Shown in pieces: positions 45,948 to 53,860 of a stretch of 64,000 bases of DNA. A program made the position numbers and the translations under genes. The notes under the pieces are model-generated. The model did not search any database. It was not told the origin of the DNA and saw nothing but the letters and a program-made list of their open reading frames with translations. How positions within the stretch are numbered: the first letter of the stretch is position 1; each line of letters starts with the position of its first letter. The DNA comes from a virus, in the IMG/VR virus record IMGVR_UViG_3300047311_000323, positions 1 through 64,000 of that record. The stretch is one strand, 5' to 3'.

Positions 45948-47642
45948 TTAGTCAGTTTTTAGAATTGATGCAAAATTAAGTGGGTTAACTGCATTTCCAC
46001 CAAATCCAGTGCCTGCGCCTCGTGCAGCAACTAAATTTGCCCAGGAATTAGTTGTAGGTCCGACATAGGTACCATCACCTACTGGAGCATATGTAGAAGT
46101 TGCGGTTCCAAGAACGAAGTCATTAGTTCCCGGAATAGAACCAGTAATAGATGGAACATAGCCATCACCAACATAAGCGAAAGTGGACCCTGATGCTACT
46201 CCAACGCCACCACCAGCTTGTCCAGATCCCCAAAGTGCCTTAGAAATATTAGGCCCGCCAACCGTGCCTCCACCATTATTTGAGAAAAAAGTAACGCTAG
46301 AAGCACTTGATACCATCAAACCATGACCGGCAAGATTAGAGCCTCCATTACCACCAGCAACACCATCAAATATTGCTGCAGAGAAAAGTCCTAATCTATT
46401 AGATCCAACAATTGATAGTGACGTGCCTTGCCAAAGTACATCAACGGCGAACTGAAGGGCAGAACCAGTTGGTGAAAACCCAGTTGCACCGCCTCCGATA
46501 TATCCACCAGCATAAAATCTAACAAGACTACCACTAAGAGGTCTAATAAGCTGTCCAGTTGGCTGACAACAGTTTTGAAGGTTGTTAAATGTTCCTGATG
46601 CTGGTAATATGGATTTAGAAAACTTGCATTCATATACCGTACCCGATGTGTTTGTAGAAAGTTCAGGACAATAATCACCGGTAAGATCAAGATCTCTAAA
46701 AAATAAAGCTGACCCAAATGGAGGGCCGGCGGAATTAGTGCGTATTTGCATAACCCTAATAGATCCCAACTTAAGAGTATATAGAGTTTGCAATACAAAA
46801 GTATCAGTATTAGCTATTGCAACTTGATTTGCATCAGCAATCAAAGATCCAATAGTTGGTTTAGTACAAGGCTCACTTAGACGCCAAGCATTTGCTGTAA
46901 GGTCTTTAGCTGTCCAGAAATAAGCGCCTACGGTTGAATCAAATATACGTTGAGCAACAGTTACGCCACCAGTTGCAGTAAACTGCCATGGAGTATTAGT
47001 TGCACGGTTTCTTTGGGTAACAGCCGTTACTGTTAATGGGGTAGATACGGCCACTCCGCCAAGGAATAGTAGACGAACGTTACCGTCTAAAACAACATCA
47101 ATATTAAGGGGGTCTGTAGTTGGAGCGTGACCTAACATATTAACAGTAATGGTGACACCTGGAGCGGTATTAGCTCCAGTTGGAGATAGCAAATTTCCTT
47201 TGCCCCAACGAGATGACAACTCTGCAACAGTTTTAATTGCTGTACCGATAGTAGTCCCATCATTAACATCAGATCCATTAGTAGGATCAACATACCAGGA
47301 TGTTTGAGTCAGTGGATTATTGGTAAGAGCAGAGCCAGATGCCCCGCTTGGATTAATACCGATACTTTTTAAGAATCCACTTTGAAGTGGGTCTGATGTA
47401 TTGAAATTAACGGTAGATGCAAGTACCTGTAAAGCGCCACCTGACAGAAGATTTTTAAGTGGGCCTTTGAGAACCGCAACCCTAATATCTTCTTCAGTTA
47501 CTCCAGGAACATCCATAACGTCAAGTTGACCACCAGGGTTTATCTTAGTATTGAATACTTTGATAGACCTATTTATAGAACTATTGTTTTTTACAACGAA
47601 AGTAATAGTCGCGCTGGGATTAAATGCTGACGGTGATGACAT
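45948..47642 (-). CDS. beta-helix tail spike, paralogue A
   Basis: 564 residues. The first ~95 residues (ITFVVKNNSSINRSIKVFN, VMDVPGVTEEDIRVAVLKG) are the shared anchor domain. WYVDPTNGSDVNDGTT near residue 112 is the typical start of a right-handed beta-helix domain of spike depolymerases, followed by long beta-rich stretches. Closely related in both parts to the next gene upstream. Such spikes bind or cut surface glycans. No catalytic residues could be assigned. Confidence 0.7.
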   Translation of the reverse strand: MSSPSAFNPSATITFVVKNNSSINRSIKVFNTKINPGGQLDVMDVPGVTEEDIRVAVLKGPLKNLLSGGALQVLASTVNFNTSDPLQSGFLKSIGINPSGASGSALTNNPLTQTSWYVDPTNGSDVNDGTTIGTAIKTVAELSSRWGKGNLLSPTGANTAPGVTITVNMLGHAPTTDPLNIDVVLDGNVRLLFLGGVAVSTPLTVTAVTQRNRATNTPWQFTATGGVTVAQRIFDSTVGAYFWTAKDLTANAWRLSEPCTKPTIGSLIADANQVAIANTDTFVLQTLYTLKLGSIRVMQIRTNSAGPPFGSALFFRDLDLTGDYCPELSTNTSGTVYECKFSKSILPASGTFNNLQNCCQPTGQLIRPLSGSLVRFYAGGYIGGGATGFSPTGSALQFAVDVLWQGTSLSIVGSNRLGLFSAAIFDGVAGGNGGSNLAGHGLMVSSASSVTFFSNNGGGTVGGPNISKALWGSGQAGGGVGVASGSTFAYVGDGYVPSITGSIPGTNDFVLGTATSTYAPVGDGTYVGPTTNSWANLVAARGAGTGFGGNAVNPLNFASILKTD

Positions 47643-47659
47643 TAATTACTCCTAAAATT

Positions 47660-47671
47660 ACGGTCGACCGT
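47660..47671. promoter_or_regulatory. 12-bp perfect palindrome in spike leader
   Basis: ACGGTCGACCGT equals its own reverse complement. It lies 18 bases before the spike ATG and just after a TATAAT box on the minus strand, so it falls within the likely 5' leader. Possible operator or restriction/modification target; no repeats of it were seen in the window. Confidence 0.35.
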
Positions 47672-47717
47672 GCGACCTATTATAATAAGGGAATATTGCT
47701 AAGTATCTTAAAGCAAA

Positions 47718-47747
47718 ACGGACTTATTCATCATTGAATAAGTCCGT
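47718..47747 (-). terminator. terminator after 591-aa spike gene
   Basis: A 13-bp perfect stem ACGGACTTATTCA / TGAATAAGTCCGT with a TCAT loop. On the minus strand it is followed by TTTTGCTTT. It lies ~20 bases after the spike stop, so the two spike paralogues are separate units. Confidence 0.88.
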
Positions 47748-47767
47748 CCCACCAACTCACATTTTTA

Positions 47768-49543
47768 TTAGAACGTCATATCAGCAGTCAATATGGCGTG
47801 AGCGTTCTTATCAACATTATGGAGACTTCCTGCGGAAAGCAGGTTTGCCCAAGTCGTTGTAACGGCTGCATTATATACTCCAGTTCCAGAATTGTATGAC
47901 TGAGCTGAATTTACTCCACCAAGCGCAAATTCACCCGATGTACCTGTAAGTTTCAGGTTTGCTCCAGCAGTTGAAGCTGGTTGATTAGATGGGTTTCCGT
48001 AACCAAACGTGCAGTTTGAACTGATGAAGACACCGTACCCAGTATTGTTGGCGCCATATAGATTTGTTCCTTGGGCAGCATTTGCGTTAGAAGAGCACCA
48101 GAAAGATCCGTTGAGTCCAACCTGTCGGCCACCAACCAAGATTCCATGGGAAGGTGAATCGAAGATTCCTAGAAGAGAGCATCGAACACTTCCGTGGATG
48201 ACGATAGGGGCGAGACCTCCGACACCTCCATAGGAAAGGAAGGATGTAATGAAACTCGCAGTACTTCCCACTTCAATATAGATAGTTCCATTAAGGTTCA
48301 AACCTGCGGAGAATTGAACGGGCTTAAAGAAACGTGCATTACATCCTGAAGATGCCGCTCCAATAGAGTTAAATGAGCAGTTGATGAAATAATTGATTGC
48401 ATCAAATCCACCAGTGTTTGAGTTAGTAACCTGTGTTCCTGCGTTATCGATAATTGTCGAAGAAAATTTACAGGAGTTAAAAATCGCGAAAACATTTCCG
48501 GCTGAGATGCACACCGCAGCATCATGGGAATTTCCAGTATATCCTGTAAGATCAACGTTCATAACTCCAAGGCGAGATGCTGAAGTCGCATCGGTATCGT
48601 TTCCACCAATCTGTGCTCGAATATCAACGTCACCCCAGACGAGTGTAGGAAGGTCTTCTATAACAAAAGTATCGCCGGGAACAATACTGTTCGTAGGAAT
48701 AGCATTGGTGGCGCCGAATGCTGCGGGATTAAACTGATAACTGTTCGTTCCTGGTTGGCTGATATTACATGGATTTCCTGCTCCATTCGTTTTTGCGACC
48801 CAAAAAACCGCGTTATTGGCCGTACCACTAGTCATACGAAGACGCTTTCCGACATACAAAGACCAATCTGCAACTCCACCAGAGTTGAACGTCGCTTGAA
48901 CGTTATTGGTTTGATCGGATGCAACGAACGTACTAACAGTGCTCGTAAGGAGAGTTGTTGGCGTACCGATAACCGTTATAAATGAACCAATTTTTGTAGT
49001 GACATTTAGGTTCAGTGGATCGGTCTTTGGGATACTTGAAAGAATATTGATCGTTGTGAAATAGGCAATTTGTCCATTCGAGTTAAGGCGGGAGCCAGTG
49101 AGCGTTGGATATCCAGCTCCAATGCGGCGAGTTAATTCAGCCAAAGTTTTGATTGGAACAAGTGATGTGGCGCCACTATTTGTGTCAACGCCATTTACCG
49201 CATCAATATACCAGTTTGCTTGTGTCAGCGCACCAGAAGCAGATGTACCAACAGGTATTCCAATGCTTGTTAAAAAAGCTCCATGAACAGCATCTACGGT
49301 TGTAAAATTAACGGTAGATGATACTACCTGTAAAGAACCTCCTGCTAATAATGCCTTAAGAGAACCTTTAGTAACCTCTGTTCTAATGTCTTCTTCAGTT
49401 ACTCCGGGAACATCCATCAGGTCAAGTGTACCACCTGGATTGATTTTAGTGTTGAAGATTTTAATAGAACGCCCAATTGAACTATTATTTCTGATTATAA
49501 AGCTTATGTCAGTACTTGTATTAAATGCAGATGGTGATGGCAT
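47768..49543 (-). CDS. beta-helix tail spike, paralogue B
   Basis: 591 residues. Same anchor domain as paralogue A (ISFIIRNNSSIGRSIKIFN, DLMDVPGVTEEDIRTEVTKG) and the same beta-helix start (WYIDAVNGVDTNSGAT), but the middle and C-terminal sequence have diverged. This is the pattern of duplicated spikes in which the anchor is kept and the receptor part changes. Ribosome site AGGAGC lies 7 bases before ATG. Confidence 0.7.
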   Translation of the reverse strand: MPSPSAFNTSTDISFIIRNNSSIGRSIKIFNTKINPGGTLDLMDVPGVTEEDIRTEVTKGSLKALLAGGSLQVVSSTVNFTTVDAVHGAFLTSIGIPVGTSASGALTQANWYIDAVNGVDTNSGATSLVPIKTLAELTRRIGAGYPTLTGSRLNSNGQIAYFTTINILSSIPKTDPLNLNVTTKIGSFITVIGTPTTLLTSTVSTFVASDQTNNVQATFNSGGVADWSLYVGKRLRMTSGTANNAVFWVAKTNGAGNPCNISQPGTNSYQFNPAAFGATNAIPTNSIVPGDTFVIEDLPTLVWGDVDIRAQIGGNDTDATSASRLGVMNVDLTGYTGNSHDAAVCISAGNVFAIFNSCKFSSTIIDNAGTQVTNSNTGGFDAINYFINCSFNSIGAASSGCNARFFKPVQFSAGLNLNGTIYIEVGSTASFITSFLSYGGVGGLAPIVIHGSVRCSLLGIFDSPSHGILVGGRQVGLNGSFWCSSNANAAQGTNLYGANNTGYGVFISSNCTFGYGNPSNQPASTAGANLKLTGTSGEFALGGVNSAQSYNSGTGVYNAAVTTTWANLLSAGSLHNVDKNAHAILTADMTF

Positions 49544-49617
49544 TAAATGCTCCTAAAATTTACAACCTTTTGAGGTATCCCATAAATAGGAGATTATTGC
49601 CAATCTACTTAAAATTA

Positions 49618-50478
49618 TTACATTATGTAGTTAGCTACCGCATCTTTGTAGCCCTTTTCCATCATCTCTTGTATTTTCTCCGGCCTAAAGTCCAAAAGGT
49701 CTTCAATCAAATTAGTTTCTGGCCTAATGATGTTCAATTTAACGAGCTTCTTATGAGTCAGCATGTTTTGGGCTAGTATATTGTACATTTCTACCTTCTC
49801 AATATCATTAGCCATGATTTTATCAGTAGATAGGTCAATGCTGCGTTTTAGAATGTCAACAGTGGTCGGATTTTCGATGAATTTTTTGGTTCTAACAGCC
49901 GGATTGGTGATGATGACATCGATAATGTCGGCCCCAAGCTCTACTGCCTTCTTGATTGGCGAGATTTCTTTGATTCCACCGTCAGTCCAGAGCTGACCAA
50001 GGAATTCTACAGGCGTTAGCATGCCTGGGAATGAGGAAGAGGCGATAACAGCATCGATAAAGTGATCTGATGTCTGATCAAAAATGGTATACTTGCCTGA
50101 ACTAAGAGAAACGGTGCCTACATTTACCTGTTTTCCACTTTCCCTAATCTTGGCAAGGTCAATTTCAGATTTTAGAAGGTTATGTAGTGGCGAGCTGTCG
50201 TAAAAGCTCTTTTTCCAGATAGCGTGCCATCGACCAAAGGGAAACCAGCGCTTGTATATCGAGGAATTGTTTAGCTGAGACCACATTTCGGCCAGTTTGT
50301 TCGAAGACTCTATTTCTTGGCCAGATTTGTACATAGCTAGGAAGGCAACGTTGATAGCTCCAACGCTGACACCGCACAAGGCATCATAACTCACTTGTTT
50401 TTCGCCCAAAATGTATTTCAGCGCTCCGGCCTGATAACTACCTTTAGAGCCGCCACCACTCAACACTAGCGCTCTCAT
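49618..50478 (-). CDS. patatin-like phospholipase
   Basis: 286 residues with all hallmark motifs: oxyanion loop LSGGGSKGSYQAG (7-19), nucleophile GVSVG with Ser38, and DGG with Asp166. Patatin enzymes cleave acyl chains from phospholipids by a Ser-Asp dyad. No signal peptide or membrane helix is visible, so it could act in the cytoplasm or be carried in the virion. It stands among fibre genes, unlike phage endolysins. A role in membrane remodelling or lysis is inference. An effector-type immunity function is also possible. Confidence 0.88.
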   Translation of the reverse strand: MRALVLSGGGSKGSYQAGALKYILGEKQVSYDALCGVSVGAINVAFLAMYKSGQEIESSNKLAEMWSQLNNSSIYKRWFPFGRWHAIWKKSFYDSSPLHNLLKSEIDLAKIRESGKQVNVGTVSLSSGKYTIFDQTSDHFIDAVIASSSFPGMLTPVEFLGQLWTDGGIKEISPIKKAVELGADIIDVIITNPAVRTKKFIENPTTVDILKRSIDLSTDKIMANDIEKVEMYNILAQNMLTHKKLVKLNIIRPETNLIEDLLDFRPEKIQEMMEKGYKDAVANYIM

Positions 50479-50536
50479 TTGACCTCTCTGACTTAGGGTC
50501 CTACAATGAATATATCAGTTTAATGAGTGGAAATAA

Positions 50537-50567
50537 CAATGCCCAGCGTTTAAGACACTGGGCATTG
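50537..50567 (-). terminator. terminator after GH18-like gene
   Basis: CAATGCCCAG / CTGGGCATTG 10-bp stem with an 11-base loop. On the minus strand it follows the TIM-barrel gene stop and is followed by TTATTTCC, a modest U tract. Confidence 0.75.
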
Positions 50568-50590
50568 AAGTCTTTCAATTATTTCTATTC

Positions 50591-51499
50591 TTAGGACATT
50601 GCTTTCCAGCCATCATAGCTGTGAACACATTGTCCAACGAAGCTAGAATTACCAGTTACTCTAAATGTATTAGAGATTGTAGTGTGCTCGGTTTCCATTG
50701 CGGTCTTGGTTGCACCGAAATAGGTTACATAACTTGGAGTTACGCTAATGGTTTCAGATCCACACATAAGCGGGATATTCAAACCGGCCTGAGAAGCATA
50801 ATCATACCATGGTTGGAAGAACGTAATCTGTCCAGGGCCATCAGTACCGTTATCGGCTGCGTGGTCACGATAAGCACCAACAACAGTTAGATCGGAGTTG
50901 TCCATAATGTGTTCACCGTCTTGAGCAGACTTTCCATTATAGGTGAAAGATGCGCGGGTGCCGTCGTTGTCCTTAAGGAAGAATCCAGCAAAGCAACCAA
51001 CTGGAACATTCAAAGTGGTTCTAAACATTCTCATTAGATCACAGAAGCCTGCTGCGTTAGTAGCGTTGTCATAGTTTGTGTCAGTCCAGTACTCAGCGTC
51101 AAACATTACACCGTCAAAATTATTAGTGGCAGTAGTGGTTTGATTCTGGAACCAAAGAAGATTCTTTAGAATGTTAGTAGCTACCCAAGAGTGGTTTGAA
51201 CCCCAATCGGTGCTGCCAGCAAGTGCCCAAACTTTAATACCACTTCTGTGAGCGGCATCAATAAATTTGCGTAGAGTAGTTAGCTTAGTAGAAGTCCAGT
51301 TAGAGCCTCCAAGATACTGCCACATATCTAAAAATAGATAGTTGATACCTTGAGTTCCACAGAAGCTTAGCAAGCTGTTCATTTTAGTGTCAGAGCTTAA
51401 TGGATCTTGTGATGAGTTAGAAGTAACCCAAACAAACATTCCTCTTCCTAAATTACTGTTTGGTGGTACTGGTGGCGTAGAAAGTGCGTTTACAACCAT
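50591..51499 (-). CDS. TIM-barrel glycoside hydrolase-like protein (GH18-type motif)
   Basis: 302 residues, beta/alpha repeats typical of a TIM barrel (INYLFLDMWQYLGG, GIKVWALAGSTDWG, VPVGCFAGFFLKDN). FDGVMFDAEYW (128-138) matches the GH18 DGxDxDxE signature in D129, G130, D134 and E136 but has Met at the first inner Asp. Usual GH18 enzymes hydrolyse beta-1,4 GlcNAc polymers. A virion-borne depolymerase or an endolysin-like enzyme is inferred from location among fibre genes. Missing the inner Asp lowers certainty of chitinase-type activity. Confidence 0.65.
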   Translation of the reverse strand: MVVNALSTPPVPPNSNLGRGMFVWVTSNSSQDPLSSDTKMNSLLSFCGTQGINYLFLDMWQYLGGSNWTSTKLTTLRKFIDAAHRSGIKVWALAGSTDWGSNHSWVATNILKNLLWFQNQTTTATNNFDGVMFDAEYWTDTNYDNATNAAGFCDLMRMFRTTLNVPVGCFAGFFLKDNDGTRASFTYNGKSAQDGEHIMDNSDLTVVGAYRDHAADNGTDGPGQITFFQPWYDYASQAGLNIPLMCGSETISVTPSYVTYFGATKTAMETEHTTISNTFRVTGNSSFVGQCVHSYDGWKAMS

Positions 51500-51569
51500 G
51501 TGTTAGTTCCCCTGTTAAAGTTATAACTTTTCCTTACTAACCAATGTTATTTTATTAGTTGTCGGACGA

Positions 51570-52607
51570 TCAGAACTCTAAATAATCGAACGAACCTAAT
51601 GTAGTTGAGGCTGTCACTGCGTCCGGCCTACTGTTGATGAATATAAAGTTGGGTCCTGCAATAGCAATAGGAATTTCCCATTCATAATAAGAGACTACTT
51701 GGTTAGCCGAACCATATCTAATTGATCCACTCAAATTTTTCTGAGCCAAATTTGCTGTTAATGGACTTCCTGTTGCTTGAACAGTAACAGCTCCGTTCGT
51801 AACAGTGGATCCAGCTCTAACAGCCAATAAATAGCATGTTTTGCCAGTTGGAATATAATGGTGCGCCCAGAAAGTAGAGTTGTCAGTAGCTGCAATAGTG
51901 CCTACAGTACCGCCGCCTCCAGCATTGTTTACAAACAATGAAACAGTTCCAACATTAGACCCTGTAGATCCAACTGTAATAACTTCCATCTTCTCAATGA
52001 ATTGGATATCGCTAACAGATGTAGCCACGGCAGTGATACCATTCATAGTTACTGTGGTTGTTTTTGGACCAACCATACTACCATCATAGTAAGTTATCTT
52101 AACTGTACGAGCGCCTGTACCAGCCGAAGTATCGTTAGCGCTGGAAGATGAAACGCTTCTTGTAGCGGCGGCTACTGGTTGAATATAAGTTGTTGCACGC
52201 AATGAAACGGTTGTCGCTGCTGATGTAGGAACATAACCATTTACTGTTCCAGAATTGACTCCTGGAAGAATACCAAATGCAGAGGCGTAACTAATGTCAG
52301 TATAGACGGGATCTCCAAAAGAATCTGTTCTAGAAATTCTTTTGTTTGCGGTAGGCTGATAGTTGGTTGTAAAATCTGTTTTATCGGAGTCGTTTTGTCC
52401 CTGAGAATAACCACCAGTAATAATACTGTCTGGAACTGTTCCTTTCCAAATAGTACATGCATGTACTTCTGGAATATCATAAAAATAAACAGTATAAACG
52501 GTGCCATCATCATCATATTGATAAACACCGCTTTTAGTAGATAAAATTGTTTTCCAATCTGTCCAAGTATAGCTTCTAACAATAAAATTTGCAAACGATA
52601 TAGCCAT
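51570..52607 (-). CDS. fibre paralogue 1 of three (YxYDDDG/WAHHY family)
   Basis: 345 residues. The N-terminal ~95 residues (YQYDDDGTVYTVYFYD, KGTVPDSIITGGYSQG) match paralogue 2. The C-terminal ~200 residues carry the shared block RSVSSSSANDTSAGTGAR, FIEKMEVITVGSTGSN, FWAHHYIPTGK and an end GSFDYLEF. Paralogues 1-3 are adjacent. Likely trimeric short fibres or fibre tips. Confidence 0.65.
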   Translation of the reverse strand: MAISFANFIVRSYTWTDWKTILSTKSGVYQYDDDGTVYTVYFYDIPEVHACTIWKGTVPDSIITGGYSQGQNDSDKTDFTTNYQPTANKRISRTDSFGDPVYTDISYASAFGILPGVNSGTVNGYVPTSAATTVSLRATTYIQPVAAATRSVSSSSANDTSAGTGARTVKITYYDGSMVGPKTTTVTMNGITAVATSVSDIQFIEKMEVITVGSTGSNVGTVSLFVNNAGGGGTVGTIAATDNSTFWAHHYIPTGKTCYLLAVRAGSTVTNGAVTVQATGSPLTANLAQKNLSGSIRYGSANQVVSYYEWEIPIAIAGPNFIFINSRPDAVTASTTLGSFDYLEF

Positions 52608-52615
52608 GTTATTCC

Positions 52616-53857
52616 TTATTGCTCATAGTAGTCGAAAGCGCCACGATATGTCAATGATGTGTTAGCTTCAGTAGTTACGTACATTATAATTCTTCCAGGG
52701 CCCACTAACTGAATTGGAGTTCCATAGTTACGTGTGTTGGTTCCCGACTGTGTAGCAGATCGAACGTAGTCTGAGATCTGAGCTTCAACCGCCGTTGCAA
52801 CTCCAATAGTTTTTCCTTTAAGAAAGAAAAGGGCTCCTCCACCATTGACAACTACGGATTGTGATGTGATGTATAATGTTTTACCAGTAGCAACGTAATG
52901 GTGTGCCCAATAAGTACGATTGTCTCCAACCGCAATAGTTCCAACTGCACCACCACCACCAGCCGTGGCAGCGAAGAGTGTAATTGTGCCAGCGTTAGAA
53001 CCGCCAGATCCAACCGATACAACTTCTATCTTCTCGATGAAACAGATGGTGGTAGAAACGGTATTAACGTTCGCTGTTCCATTGAGATTGATAGTCTCAG
53101 TAGAAGGGCCCGCTCCCGTGCTGTCATAATAAGTGATCTTGATTTGACGTGCGCCAGTACCAGCAGAGTTAGTATCATTAGCACTTGAGGAAGCTACTGA
53201 ACGCTGAGCATTAGCACTCTGCTCAGTATATGTAGTTCTTCTTACAACAGATGTAGTAATAGATGATAAAGCAATATCACCAAACGAGAATCCACTTGTT
53301 GTAGATGCTCCGGCAGGAGCAGTAACAATTCTACCAGAAGAATCTGTTAAAATGGTTTGTGCATTAGTGCCGTCAAAACCACCAATCAAAACAGGATTTC
53401 CAATGGCAGTAGCGCCATCTGCTGCACGCCCCTCTACCTGAGAAGTAGATGAACCAGTAATAGCAACTTGAACACGACCATAACCATCAGTAGCAATAGA
53501 TTGAGCGTTAGTTCCATCTTGCCCGGCCACCAAAACTGGATTGGAAGCAATAGTCTGTCCATCTCGTGATATTTGTAAACCGATAGGCTTATTTGCATTA
53601 GCTTTATAGTTGGTTTCGAAATCTGATTTATCAGCATCATTGGTAGCTTGAGCATAACCCGCAGCAATAACATTGTTAGGTACGGTTCCCTTCCAGATTA
53701 TAGTTACATAAGCTATAGATGGACCATCAAATGCAAATATGCTGTAGACTACTCCATCATCATCATATTGCATAAGTAATAACTTACTTGCAACCGAAGC
53801 TTTAAAAGCGGTCCAAAATCCTGATATGACAGAGGGTGCATTTATATTAAGTGGCAT
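52616..53857 (-). CDS. fibre paralogue 2 of three, with DGTN repeats
   Basis: 413 residues. N-terminal module as paralogue 1 (LMQYDDDGVVYSIFAFDG). A central stretch repeats NPVLVAGQDGTNAQSIATD and NPVLIGGFDGTNAQTILTD. The C-terminal block (RSVASSSANDTNSAGTGAR, FIEKIEVVSVGSGGSN, YWAHHYVATGK, ending AFDYYEQ) is shared with both neighbours. The DGTN repeats link it to paralogue 3. Confidence 0.68.
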   Translation of the reverse strand: MPLNINAPSVISGFWTAFKASVASKLLLMQYDDDGVVYSIFAFDGPSIAYVTIIWKGTVPNNVIAAGYAQATNDADKSDFETNYKANANKPIGLQISRDGQTIASNPVLVAGQDGTNAQSIATDGYGRVQVAITGSSTSQVEGRAADGATAIGNPVLIGGFDGTNAQTILTDSSGRIVTAPAGASTTSGFSFGDIALSSITTSVVRRTTYTEQSANAQRSVASSSANDTNSAGTGARQIKITYYDSTGAGPSTETINLNGTANVNTVSTTICFIEKIEVVSVGSGGSNAGTITLFAATAGGGGAVGTIAVGDNRTYWAHHYVATGKTLYITSQSVVVNGGGALFFLKGKTIGVATAVEAQISDYVRSATQSGTNTRNYGTPIQLVGPGRIIMYVTTEANTSLTYRGAFDYYEQ

Positions 53858-53860
53858 TGT

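Noticed and set aside
47768-49543. Recent transfer of one spike from another genome because the middle uses different codons (more CGA/TCG)
   Set aside because: A slight shift in base use is visible by eye in the middle of the gene but cannot be measured here; anchor and flanks match its paralogue.
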